Source: Pezicula radicicola
Taxonomy: Eukaryota > Ascomycota > Leotiomycetes > Helotiales > Dermateaceae
Assembly (NCBI GenBank): GCA_003008705.1
Contig: PDUO01000032.1
Location: 216,747 to 280,746, forward strand
Length of the DNA stretch: 64,000 nucleotides
Direction: 5' to 3'
In this document: positions 54,962 through 64,000 of the stretch, piece after piece
Layout of the letters: every line of letters starts with the position of its first letter
Position numbering within the stretch: the stretch's first letter is position 1
Notes under the pieces: model-generated
What the model saw: only the letters and a program-made list of their open reading frames with translations
Told to the model about the DNA's origin: nothing
Databases searched by the model: none
Program-made: the position numbers and the translations under genes

Positions 54962-56123
54962 CTATCTCCTCGTGCTTCCACCGCCAATGTCCTGGCCCAA
55001 CCGGTACCCCGCAATCTTATCCCACTCGATCTTCTGTCTCGTGATCGGTAGTTGTCTCCGGAGACCCTTGAAAGCTCCCTCACTCAGATTCGTAAATCCC
55101 TTGTTGATCTCTTCTTGATACTTCTTCTCCGCGACAGTGATTTCTCGGATTATGGTGCTGGCCGACGCCGATGAGATGGATGCCGAGATTGGCTTGTCAG
55201 TTAGGAGCCGCACGTTTCCGTCTTCATAGTAGTGGACGTCGACTTTAATGCTACCGGCGAGAGAGGATGAAGAGGGCGAGAAGATGTAGATTGAGCGCCA
55301 GCGACCATTCCTAGCTTTCTTTAGCAAAGGAGAGAGCTACGATATTGATGGGGGAGCTTACCAGAAGTTGTTGGGGCTGTATTTGTTTGCGACTACGAGG
55401 ATTGCAATCTCCGAGTCGTTGTTAATGGGGAATACACCATACGAGGCATTAGGGTAATGCTCCTTAACATGTGCACCCAAGTTCTTTAACAGCGACTTTC
55501 TGCAGCAACGATTAGGTTCTGTCGGTCCAAAGCAAGGGATGGATGGAGTCTTACACAAGCTCTGACTGGCTGCTTTCTAAAACATGGCTTTGGACAGCGC
55601 TAGCTTTCTGCAACAGCATCATCAGCTTCCATAATAATCTATTTTCTTGCCCTTGTCCCTATTCACCTGTGTGCTATGGTCGAAAGCAAAGCTGGATGAG
55701 CTCTCAACATCGTAGTATCGTCCGTCTCCAAGGGAGTTATGCGAGCTGACGATGACCTTTGCAGAAAAACATTAGCTTCATGCTCATAGAGTTTTGTTTT
55801 GATCTGCGGGCTTGAACTGACATGTTGGCTACTACCAGGAAGTTTGACTGTTGCGAACTGCTCCTCGTTGTACTTCTCGAATGCCGGGCCTAACTGAGAG
55901 ATGAGAGTAGGGGAGTCGATGGTCAAGGCCTTGATATCTGTTTTCCCTTAGCATAGCTTCTTTCAAAAGAAATCCGTAAGGAGGGGTGCCCGCACCAGCA
56001 ATAACATCTGCGAGCTTTTCGGAGTCAGCTATGTTCAAGCGCATGTAGAAATAGTATACGAACTTCTCCCGGGGGAGCACCCTCCACAAAAGCAGATATG
56101 GTATCTAGCTGAGAAGAAGCCAT
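54962..56123 (-). CDS. CAP1: F-actin capping protein alpha subunit, seven exons (274 aa)
   Basis: Exons: 56064-56123, 55996-56014 (19 nt), 55822-55937, 55667-55756, 55555-55607, 55362-55499, 54962-55310. Introns are 49-65 bp. The protein caps actin barbed ends as a heterodimer with the beta subunit, at cortical patches. Family blocks in order: MASSQLDTISAFVEGAPPGE; LADVIADIKALTIDSPTLIS; GPAFEKYNEEQFATVKLPG; VIVSSHNSLGDGRYYDVES; a block with SYGVFPINNDSEIAILVVAN and KYSPNNFWNGRWRSIY; VDVHYYEDGNVRLLT; and the C-terminal RRQLPITRQKIEWDKIAGYR ending in GQDIGGG. All junctions are in frame with the family. An in-frame upstream ATG at 56270 would add about 49 residues, but 56123 fits the family start. 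Confidence 0.93.
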
Positions 56124-56652
56124 TGCAGGTCTTCCAGCTGTTTCCTTGGATTGAGGGTTGAATAGGACAACGCTGCGTAACTTGGGCTTCGAGATGCCAT
56201 CTGGGGCCATGCCGAAACCCATGCTCCACATCGAGGGGTCGTTGGATGCAGTCACGTGCTGATTAGACATTTTGAATGAGAGCACTGCACCAACTGGCTT
56301 TGTGTTGGCATTGAATAGTTAGTTGTCTTTGGTTGTCTACATTTTTTGGGAATTACAATTTGGCTTGAGTTTTCACGTTCCACGCGCAAAACAGTCTTTC
56401 CGTGACCGTCACCGTCGTCTCTGCGTCTTTTTCGCACTCTTATGCTTTCCTTAAAAGTCTACACACCAGCTTATCGCAAGAAAACGTGAACGGCCGGCCC
56501 GCAACAGCAAGGCCTCAACTCCAACGTCACCTCTACCCTCCCATCATAAAACCAGAACCCCCTCCTCTAATTCTCAACTTCACTCCTTACAAAGTCTACA
56601 CAATTAATCGCATACTCCAGAACCTACACAATCCTCAATTCAAGTATCCAAA
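56124..56652. promoter_or_regulatory. Divergent intergenic promoter, capping protein alpha and RING protein
   Basis: 529 bases between outward-facing starts. The half near the RING gene is A/C-rich (56500-56650), as is common in fungal leaders. A 302-codon plus-strand frame runs through it only because the RING gene's first intron has no stop in that phase. Confidence 0.5.
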
Positions 56653-57310
56653 ATGGCTACTCCATACGAAGGTAAGTCAATACCACAGCTTCTTCCTACC
56701 TCAATTAACTAACACCCATCCCACAGTCGAACACAACATCAAAGACAAACCACAAAGACAAACCCGTCGCCCAGACATGTCCAGTTTCTTCAACCAAATA
56801 AGCCAAATATCCACCGCGTCAACCGAACAAGAAACCCACAACAATGTACACGCAACACCTACACCCGTAGACATGGCAGCAGCGCATCGTCTCCTCCGAG
56901 AACAATATGAGACCCTACTCCAAAACGCTGGTGGCCGGGAGATGAATCAAGAACTACTGGAACGTTTGATCGCTGAAGAAGAAGCACATATTGATAATCC
57001 ACCTGAGAAGGTTGAAGGAGTGCCACAATCTTACCTGGATACGTTGGAGCGTGTGGATAAGAGGAGATTGAAGAAGACGGATACTTGTCCTATTTGTGCT
57101 GAGCCATTTTTGGATGATCCATATCCGCTTGTTGTGAGGTTGCCGTGTCATGATACCCATATTTTTGATTTGGAATGTGTGGGTCCTTGGTTGAGGTTGA
57201 ATGGTACTTGTCCGTTGGATCGGAAGGATTTGATGAAGAAGAAGGAGATTCCGAAGAAAGTGGAGTATGATGATGACGAGGAGGAGGATAATGATATGAT
57301 GTATGCTTGA
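56653..57310 (+). CDS. Small RING-finger protein, probable E3 ubiquitin ligase, two exons (200 aa)
   Basis: Exons: 56653-56671 and 56727-57310; the 55-bp intron (GTAAGT ... CTAAC ... CACAG) joins MATPYE to VEHNIKDKPQRQTRRPDMSS. The middle is helical (AAAHRLLREQYETLLQNAGG). A RING-H2-like finger lies at about residues 125-177: CPICAEPF, then LPCHDTHIFDLECVGPWL, then GTCPLDRKDL. The last zinc position is Asp (CPLD) instead of Cys. The C-terminus is acidic (DDDEEEDNDMMYA). RING proteins recruit E2 enzymes; the target and the cell site are unknown. The very short first exon was set by the good ATG context (AAAATGG) and frame. It is head to head with the capping protein gene. Confidence 0.87.
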
Positions 57311-58523
57311 GTATTGGAACTTCTAGCATACTTGGAGTTGGGTGGTGGTGATGTGGTCAAATAAATCATTTATGGTGCGGGCATGAGCATGGCGTTCTGG
57401 CGTATGAAGGGATCTTTTTCCGGACTTTCCAAGTTTGGAAAGGGATATAGTTGCTTCACAATCAGTCAGATACTTGGCTACTGCATTAACTGCTTTGAAA
57501 ATTCTGATCTTGCAAGTAGTTTGAAGGGTTTTCTTGACTTCAAAAGCATTTGTCATTTTGTAATGATCCGTGCAAGCCTTGGTTGAGCGAAAAGTGTGGT
57601 CTAGTAAAATTGGGTGGACATCTAATAAATGTTAAGTTACTTAAGTCGAATGACTTACTTAATTCGACTAACTCAATCGAAAGTTGAATAACCTACTTAA
57701 ATCAAGTACTGTAAGTTACAAAACATGAGAGTAGCTATACAACAAAATAACAAACCCCGTCAACCCATCTCCCGCATAGAAATCAATTTTAAGAGTATCT
57801 TTCACAGAGGTACCTTTCATACCTATCTTATTAATTAGATAAAAATGTATATAGTACCATCTACTAAGTGTTTATACATAACCTGGTTAATATAATTTTT
57901 ATACGGGGGAGGGGAATTTGCAATACACGCTACGCTACTACTTTTTATACCCCTCTATAAAGTTACAATGTGAAGCAAGAGTACACAATTCACTTAGTTA
58001 TATTGACTAAATTTGTTTAATTAACTCGCTTGACTTAGGTATGTTAAACTCGAATTTCAGTCCAAGACAGCAAATCTTTGTATTTTAAGGTCATTAAAGC
58101 CATTTCTAAAATTTCGGTGTTGCTTTTTGCTTATAATTTACTTAGCTTTTTCAATGTTTAAAGTAATCACATTAGTCCTCAGACTTAACAATCTCTGTAT
58201 CATAATCTACCTACATAGCTAAAGTTGATAATGCCAAAAGATGAATTTCGAGGTTCCCAAACTACAGTAACTCACTCATTCATACCACAAAATTAATAAA
58301 TATATTAGCTATCTCGATGAACTTTGCAGCGAGATGGGTATTTTTAAACGCGCTAACTCCTCTACATGCACTAGAGTAGACTTCAATGCGAAGAGCTGAC
58401 CCTCAAGAAAGCAACATCTACCATGAAGGCACCATAAAATTGCAAATGCGACGTGATATCATGCCCGATCAATCATCAATCATCCATCGTCGACAAAACC
58501 TCAGAGAGCCTTCTCCTCTCCCT
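57311..58523. other. Convergent AT-rich intergenic region with minisatellite traces
   Basis: Downstream of the RING gene (plus) and of the 712-aa gene (minus). It holds weak copies of the AAGTTACTTAA-type minisatellite (about 57620-57720) and long AT-rich stretches. No gene is seen. Confidence 0.6.
57620..57720. repeat. Weak copy of the dispersed AAGTTACTT minisatellite
   Basis: Units such as TTAAGTTACTTAAGTCGAAT, GACTTACTTAATTCGACTAA and CCTACTTAAATCAAGTACTG resemble the 46661-46922 array, with more divergence. It again lies just downstream of a plus-strand gene. Confidence 0.5.
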
Positions 58524-61145
58524 CTAAGCTTCCTTACGAATTCTAGTCATGAAAACATCCATCCCGTCGACCCTAGTAATTTTAGTAGGTCCAATCTGAA
58601 CTAGCATACCCTTATGCTCGTTTCCTTCCTCATTGATGCGGCGGTATTGCTCACCGTCGATTGTAACGATGGTCTGGTCTGCTCTGCCTAGATCCAGACG
58701 CTTAAGCTCAACTACTGCGAGCCATTCCTTGTAATAAACGCCATTGGAAGAGCAGACATTATCTGGGGGGATGGTATCGTAGACGTATATGCCGGTGTTT
58801 GGTTGGTCGAGTACAAGCTTGAAGCGTTTTCCTCCAAAATATTTGATTCTGAACCAAATCTGAAGTCAGCATGACTTCCTTTTCAAAGACAATACGGAAG
58901 TTGATTTTACGCAAACTAAGTTGACAATGAGGAGCTTGACTTGATTCTACAGGTTGGTAGGCTCTCTCAATCATGGAACTTAGCTGAGTTGCTCAGGTTT
59001 AACTTACCTCGAATCACTTATTTCCTTCGATTTCTTTTCGAGTTGCTGGGTCTTGGCTTTTTCGACCCTGATCTCAGCCTGCAACTTCTCGATAATAGTA
59101 CCCTGTCCCTTAACTTGTTCCTTGGATTCGGTAACAGCAGACTGGAGTGTTTCAATAGTTCCGCGCTGTTCCTGAATAACGCTATCTTTATTCTTGCAGA
59201 GATCCTCCAACCTGGAGATAGTGGCCTCGTACTTGGCAAAGTCCCTTCGAGCGGCATTCTCGGTTTTTTTCAAGCACTCCTTAAAGTCCAAGAACTTGGC
59301 CATTTTCACCTCAAAGGTATCTTCTTCATCCTCGCTGGATTCTGCTTTTTAAGTTGGCTAGTTAGTTTGGGCAATTCAACAATAGATAAGCTAGTCATTG
59401 GCTAGCTAGATCATGGTCTACCCTGATGTGGACGTACCTTCTTCGACAGCCATTGTTCCTTCGGGTTCAGCCATTAGGACCGATTGTGATCTAGCAGCGG
59501 TCATGTCTTGCTCACGCGGGACAGTGGTTTGGCATGGTTGAGGTGCAGCAGAAGTCTTGTCCTGCTCTTGTGTAGCAGCAATCTGTACTGGTTGAGCCTC
59601 TGCCACAGTCTTATCCTGCTCATGTGTGGCATCCGTTTGGAGTATTTGAGGATCAGCAACGGTCCTGTCCATCGCAGGCGTGGCATCCATTGGGAGTGGT
59701 TGAGATAGCGCAGAAGTTTTGTCTTTCCTCGGCGTGGCTAGACTTTGTAAGTAGTCTTCAATACGCTTTGTCTTCTGTTCGACAGAGAGTGACTGTGTAG
59801 TGCTGGGGAAGGTCCTGTCGAATATGATTTGATCGATTTCAACTTGCCCACTGTTAGTGGAGAATATGTCAGGAAAGTTGCGAAGCGTTTCTTTGTCCGC
59901 GTCGGCTTTGTAAACTCGCGCGTAAATTTGTCCACGCTTCTTATAGCCTCTGTAACGACCGGCATACACGGGGAGAGTTGGAACGTCAGTATGATAGCCG
60001 ATGAGTCGTCCCTTACTGGCTGATTGATGCAGGAATTCTCTGATTAGATTCTTCTTGTCTGTGTCGCTTAGCGTTTGAATGTTGTCAGATTCGTTGTTAT
60101 CCTCGCAGATCTTGCCGTCAAAGTGGATTTTGTCAACCGTGACCAGACCCTTCTGAGAGTTCAAAAAGATGTTTGGATACCGTTGGAAAATTTCTTCGCT
60201 GACATCCTCACGGTAAATACGGGTAATCAAGGCACCGTTAGCATAGAAACGTGCATGAACAGGTAGTTTAGGATCATCGACATGATAGCCGATGTAGCAT
60301 CCTTTCTCTTCGCCTTTCGCTTGACTTCCTCCTTTTCTCACTTCATCCTTGCTCTTTGCTTGTTTTCTGCTCTTTGAGAATTCTCTAGCAGTGTATCCTG
60401 GTCCTGATCCCGAAGTAGTCAGCATGGTTTTATCATTAGAACCAACTCAATGATTTATGCTCACCTTCGTTAACATCATCGAGAGCATCAATTGCATCGT
60501 CGATGCCATAGTCTTCCATCTCCAGATCTCCATAAGGGTCATCCTCTTCATATTGTGGTACAATAGCTTGCCGAATGATCTGGAGAGCCTTTTGACTTGA
60601 TTTCCTCTTGCCAGAAACAGGTCCAAGCTCATGCATGTAGCTTTGTTGTTGCAAAAGTTCCGCCAGATCCTTATTCAAGACTCCCTTGTGACGATTGGTA
60701 CTCGGAGATTGCTGCATAGCGTCCTCATCGTCAGATATGGGACCCATGCTGTTGTTGTTACTGCTGACGCGCGGGATAGACCGTCGCTTCTTTGACAGTG
60801 GCTTCTGGTCATGGAAATTGCTCTGGAACTCTAGAAGTTGGGAAACTTCCTTGTTAGGCTTTTCCTTGTTGCCTGATGGAGGAGGCTGAGAGCTGGACGA
60901 TCTTCTGCTAGATCTGCTTCTCAAGGTCAGTTCATGGTTTTCGAACAGCTAGCCAACTTGGCTTGCTCGAGTGACATGACATGATCGAGACCAGGCATAA
61001 AGTGTGATTTGCACTATTAATTGTACCCATCTGGCCGGGGCAAGGAAAAGCGGTGGAGGGGCAGCAGCATAGCAACTTACGTCGACGACGACTTGGACTT
61101 GTAGTATTCAACGAGGGGAGTGTCGGAGGGAGGAGAGGACGACAT
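58524..61145 (-). CDS. Protein with two tandem ~90-aa domains, 18-aa repeats, coiled coil and TIDGExY tail, five exons (712 aa); unknown function
   Basis: Exons: 61081-61145, 60465-60913, 59438-60403, 59008-59341, 58524-58848; all junctions keep one frame. The N-terminus is Ser/Arg/Lys-rich (YYKSKSSSTSSRRSSSS after splicing) with acidic patches, suggesting a nuclear protein. Two homologous domains follow at about residues 206-297 and 303-393 (GCYIGYHVDDPKLP / GRLIGYHTDVPTLP; RIYREDVSEEIFQRYPNIF / RVYKADADKETLRNFPDIF; VDKIHFDGK / IDQIIFDRT). Next are five 18-residue repeats (~399-488), a coiled coil (~510-604), and a C-terminal part with QTIVTIDGEQYRRI. The downstream-numbered neighbour (61955-63574) has the same order of parts, so the two look like distant paralogues. 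I do not recognise a named domain. Confidence 0.8.
59454..59723 (-). repeat. In-frame 54-bp minisatellite, five copies, encoding 18-aa repeats
   Basis: The coded units are DKTSALSQPLPMDATPAM, DRTVADPQILQTDATHEQ, DKTVAEAQPVQIAATQEQ, DKTSAAPQPCQTTVPREQ and a last one of 17 residues. They share D-K/R-T-x-A-x-x-Q and a Thr/Gln-rich second half. The repeat lies in exon 3 of the 712-aa gene, between the duplicated domains and the coiled coil. Confidence 0.85.
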
Positions 61146-61954
61146 GGTTGCACGGAGTGCTGGCTTGCATATGCCGTTTGTTCGAGTCGGAATATGGTTG
61201 GTGGATGCGACAGCCTTGCAGTGTAGATCGGGACTGGTGGGATGAGTGTTGTGAACTGATTTGGTGCATACGCTAGTGCTCGCTTAAGTATGTAACTTAC
61301 TTACCTTGGGTTCCTTCTGCATCGGTTGTGTGCATGAAGCTGGAACCGTCCAATCAACGATATCAACAACACCAACTCAAAGCTGATTAAATATCAAGTT
61401 TGGAGAAATAAGGTCCGACGAAGAAACTCATCTTGAAATTTAATTAATTCAATAGGATCGATCGATGGAGCAGCTCAAAAACAAAGATCTGAAAAATAAC
61501 CGCAAATACAAAGTTGCTGTGTTCCTGTCGTCTCTTTTCTTGATCCATGAGACAGCAACAACCAATGGAGCTGCATTGGATTTCGCCTTCACTCATAGAG
61601 TACAAAGAATTGGGACTTGGACGGCACACATTCAATCAAACAAGATGTGGGCACCATCATATGAAAGACCTGCTATTTGAGAGCAAGACTATTCAGCTCT
61701 ACATCCTCATTATTTTGATTTGACTAGTGCATGCTTCGCTAAAATGCAATCTGAATACATACAAGAGTTCGACTAAAGCTCGTGTTCTAAGGTTCGGATT
61801 GGAGCATGTCTTGAGAGGAATTGGTGAAATAGGTAGCAAATTATCGAAGGATGCTCCCCCAAGCAATTAAACATGAAACAGTAAAGCCCCCCATAACGCC
61901 GATGGCTTGTCAAAACATTAGGTATAAAAAAGTGCGCTCAAGCTTAATTCGCAA
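61146..61954. other. Intergenic region between the two paralogue-like genes
   Basis: Holds the promoter of the 712-aa gene and the 3' flank of the 539-aa gene (both minus). A 71-codon plus-strand frame (61465-61680) shows no family features. No repeat or RNA gene is seen. Confidence 0.6.
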
Positions 61955-63574
61955 TCAGAACGATGGTTTTGTCAAGATCCGATACTCAACGTAATCCTCA
62001 CCATCGATAGTCATCACCGTTGCTGGACTGACAAGCTTGCCCGCGAGTGGCCCAGTAAGCTTTCGCTCGTACTTGATCCCCTGATAGAACTTGACTTCTT
62101 CGGTGCTCGATGGTAGGACTGGCGCTTGCATTATCGGTTTTGGGCCTGCGACAACGGCTTGCTGTGCTTCCCAGACGCGGTTGAGTTTCTTGAGATTCTG
62201 GTTGAATTCCATTCCTGCTGCCTCCTTAATGGAAGCTTCAGCCAATGCAACTTCCTTTCTCGTCTTTTCGTTTTGTCTCTCACGTGCCTCCGCCTTCTCC
62301 TTTCGAATCCGCTCAGCGTCCTTCATGGCTCTTGCATCCGCCTCAGCTGCCTGTCTCGCTGCCAATCTTGACTCTGATCTGGCGCTGTGCCGGACTTCGA
62401 TTTCAGGGCTAGCTCTACCGTTTCGCTCGAGGCCGACATCATTCTGGCCATTGTTGAGACCGTTAGCTGCGACGATTGACTGGGCAGTTTGGACAGCCTT
62501 GAGTTCATTTGCCTTGCGCTCTTTGTCTGTCTCCTTGTGTTCCAGATCTCTCTGCCGGAGTCGGACATACTCTTTGACCTCGGCTCGACTCAAGTTGGCC
62601 AGATGAGGCTCGAGGACTACCTGCTCATAATGAAGCCAAAGTGCACCTGCGCCAGTTGGAAAGTTACCCTCCACAAAACGACCATCGCGAGTAGTTCTTG
62701 TGACTTTTACTCGAAAGCAGTCACTTCCTCCAACCACACCGTAAACTGCGTGCCTGTCCTCCAAACGAGGTTCATCGGAGCCATCCCAGTACCCTAGGAG
62801 AACACCATTTGGCTTGGCTTCGATGGTGGGAGAAGATTTTGGTGTCTGCATCTGCATCTGGGAAGCATTGACTGCCTTGAAGCTGGGGGTGTGTGTAAGC
62901 GATTGTCGGGGGGCTACAGACTCGCGATTGAGCGATTTTCGGGGCCCACGAGGAGGACCTTTAGGTATACCTCCGTTTTCTTCCTGTGCAGCAACGATAT
63001 CTTTCGCATCTTGTGCAGCCTTCAAGTCGGCATCCTGATGTTCCTGGAAAGCATCTCCTGGCATAGCACTCACACGAATTTTGACGTATTCTTTAACCTC
63101 AGCTGCATTGAGGTCAGCTAGATGAGGGTCAAAGATAACTCGTGGAAATGTGACCCAGCATCCTCCTGCACCAGTTGGGATATTTGCGATACATTCCTCG
63201 CCTCGGCGATTCATGGGATAGATTCTAGTACGGAGACGATCGTGAATATCTATGAAGCCAAATATGACATGTTTGTCCTTGTCATCAGGCAGACTAGAAT
63301 CACGCCAAACACCAATGATGACGCCTCTGACTTCGTGAGATTTCTTTGCTCTCTTGGGAACTCGATCGCTAGCTGTCGGGGTACTTCGGTTATACTTAAT
63401 ATCTTCCATGTCTAGGTTGTAGTTGACAGAGGCACGCTTGCGCTTAGAGCTAGACGTGACAACATCATCGTCATCATCTTCTTCGTCAGCCATTTGCTCA
63501 ACGCGAATAGCAGAAGTATCATCAATGTCTTCATCTGGACCAAGTAAACGTGGCTTGTGACCACCCTCACTCAT
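61955..63574 (-). CDS. Protein with two tandem ~84-aa domains, charged helix and TIDGEDY tail (539 aa); unknown function
   Basis: One exon from the ATG at 63574. The first ~80 residues are acidic then basic (EEDDDDDVV; SSSKRKRASV; RVPKRAKKSH), a likely nuclear signal. Two homologous domains lie at about 84-167 and 257-340: GVIIGVWRDSSLPDD / GVLLGYWDGSDEPRL; IPTGAGGCWVTFPRVIFDPH / FPTGAGALWLHYEQVVLEPH; then AEVKEYVKIR / AEVKEYVRLR. After a disordered linker comes a long charged helix (~395-480, RLAARQAAEADARAMKDAER), then a C-terminal segment with KFYQGIKYERKLTGPLAGKL and MTIDGEDYVEYRI. The neighbour at 58524-61145 repeats this plan. The symmetry suggests a protein-protein or chromatin scaffold, but that is inference; I know of no characterised member. 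Confidence 0.85.
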   Translation of the reverse strand: MSEGGHKPRLLGPDEDIDDTSAIRVEQMADEEDDDDDVVTSSSKRKRASVNYNLDMEDIKYNRSTPTASDRVPKRAKKSHEVRGVIIGVWRDSSLPDDKDKHVIFGFIDIHDRLRTRIYPMNRRGEECIANIPTGAGGCWVTFPRVIFDPHLADLNAAEVKEYVKIRVSAMPGDAFQEHQDADLKAAQDAKDIVAAQEENGGIPKGPPRGPRKSLNRESVAPRQSLTHTPSFKAVNASQMQMQTPKSSPTIEAKPNGVLLGYWDGSDEPRLEDRHAVYGVVGGSDCFRVKVTRTTRDGRFVEGNFPTGAGALWLHYEQVVLEPHLANLSRAEVKEYVRLRQRDLEHKETDKERKANELKAVQTAQSIVAANGLNNGQNDVGLERNGRASPEIEVRHSARSESRLAARQAAEADARAMKDAERIRKEKAEARERQNEKTRKEVALAEASIKEAAGMEFNQNLKKLNRVWEAQQAVVAGPKPIMQAPVLPSSTEEVKFYQGIKYERKLTGPLAGKLVSPATVMTIDGEDYVEYRILTKPSF

Positions 63575-64000
63575 AGTTTCTGCCGAATCAGTAATAGTGT
63601 CATGAAGTGGGGTGTTTGTAGCAGAGTCATCAGTCCTATGTGAGCAGTCATTAGCAAGTGGTGTTTGTTACGAATCAATAAAGAGAGTGTATGGAGTAAA
63701 TGAACATTGGAAAAGGAAAATGAAAAGGAAAAAAAAAGGTAACACGTGGCACAACACGAAAGATAAAACAAATTCCTCGTAAGTAAAAGTAACAGAATGA
63801 TTGATTGGGATTGGATGGAAATAGAACGGAGTGTCGCTTATGCATTGCGACCACGCTGAAGCGCTGGACTCCAGAAAAAGACACCACTGTTTGTTACATG
63901 TGATGGAGCCAATCGAAGGTGCGATAGCAAAGTGTAAAAAGGGATAAAGCCGAAATCGAACGAGAACTTTCGTAAGATTGTGAAGAAGAAAAATAAGGGG
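63575..64000. other. Upstream region of the 539-aa gene
   Basis: It carries a purine-rich tract on the plus strand (pyrimidine-rich on the coding strand) near 63710-63740 and a CACGTG box at 63743-63748. No gene is seen before the window edge. Confidence 0.5.

Noticed and set aside
56402..56652. Upstream 5' extension of the RING gene frame (to GTG at 56402)
   Set aside because: It has no ATG in that frame and includes intron sequence; a clean two-exon model with ATG at 56653 explains the gene.

Overview
The window is nuclear DNA of a filamentous ascomycete. Most genes are split by short introns of about 50-70 bases with GTAAGT/GTATGT-like donors and CTAAC/CTGAC-like branch sites. The families are typical of Pezizomycotina: a septation-network LRR scaffold, a CRH-type GH16 and a DFG5/DCW1-type GH76 GPI protein, Zpr1, ALG2 and a Dal5-type transporter. 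Several conserved proteins look closest to Leotiomycetes (Helotiales), but that placement is inference. I see no complete transposon, tRNA, rRNA or CRISPR array.

Layout. 0-12.6 kb: the start of a gene running off the left edge; a large disordered protein (minus); and, head to head with it, a Cdc11/Nud1-like LRR scaffold. 14.5-22.3 kb: two small Myb/SANT genes facing apart across about 6 kb of gene-free DNA with microsatellites. 24.1-28.4 kb: a cell-wall transglycosylase (Utr2/Crh2 type) and an FAD/NAD(P)-binding protein. 28.5-29.9 kb: AT-rich degenerate interleaved repeats with a long hairpin. 30-35.8 kb: ALG2 head to head with a peroxisomal enoyl-CoA isomerase/hydratase, then a GH76 mannanase-like GPI protein. 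36.8-42.8 kb: ZPR1 head to head with a short-chain dehydrogenase, then a multi-pass membrane protein of unknown role. 43.7-46.6 kb: an RNase P/MRP subunit head to head with the lariat debranching enzyme DBR1. 47-51 kb: a Dal5-like MFS transporter head to head with a 2-oxoglutarate/Fe(II) oxygenase. 51-53 kb: a gene-free stretch with strong strand asymmetry. 53-57.3 kb: cytochrome b5, capping protein alpha (seven exons) and a RING protein. 58.5-63.6 kb: two neighbouring minus-strand genes that appear to be distant paralogues sharing a duplicated domain of about 85-95 residues, a coiled coil and a TIDGExY tail.

The genes are mostly independent housekeeping functions: septation and cytokinesis, glycosylation and wall cross-linking, RNA processing and actin capping. 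Seven neighbouring pairs are divergent and could share promoters. The candidate undescribed system is the paralogous pair at the right end, whose duplicated domain I cannot name. Other points of interest are a dispersed minisatellite family, an in-frame 54-nt intron, an ambiguous in-frame splice in the oxygenase, and a cysteine-rich multi-pass membrane protein. All exon coordinates below were worked out by hand from splice consensus, reading frame and family conservation.
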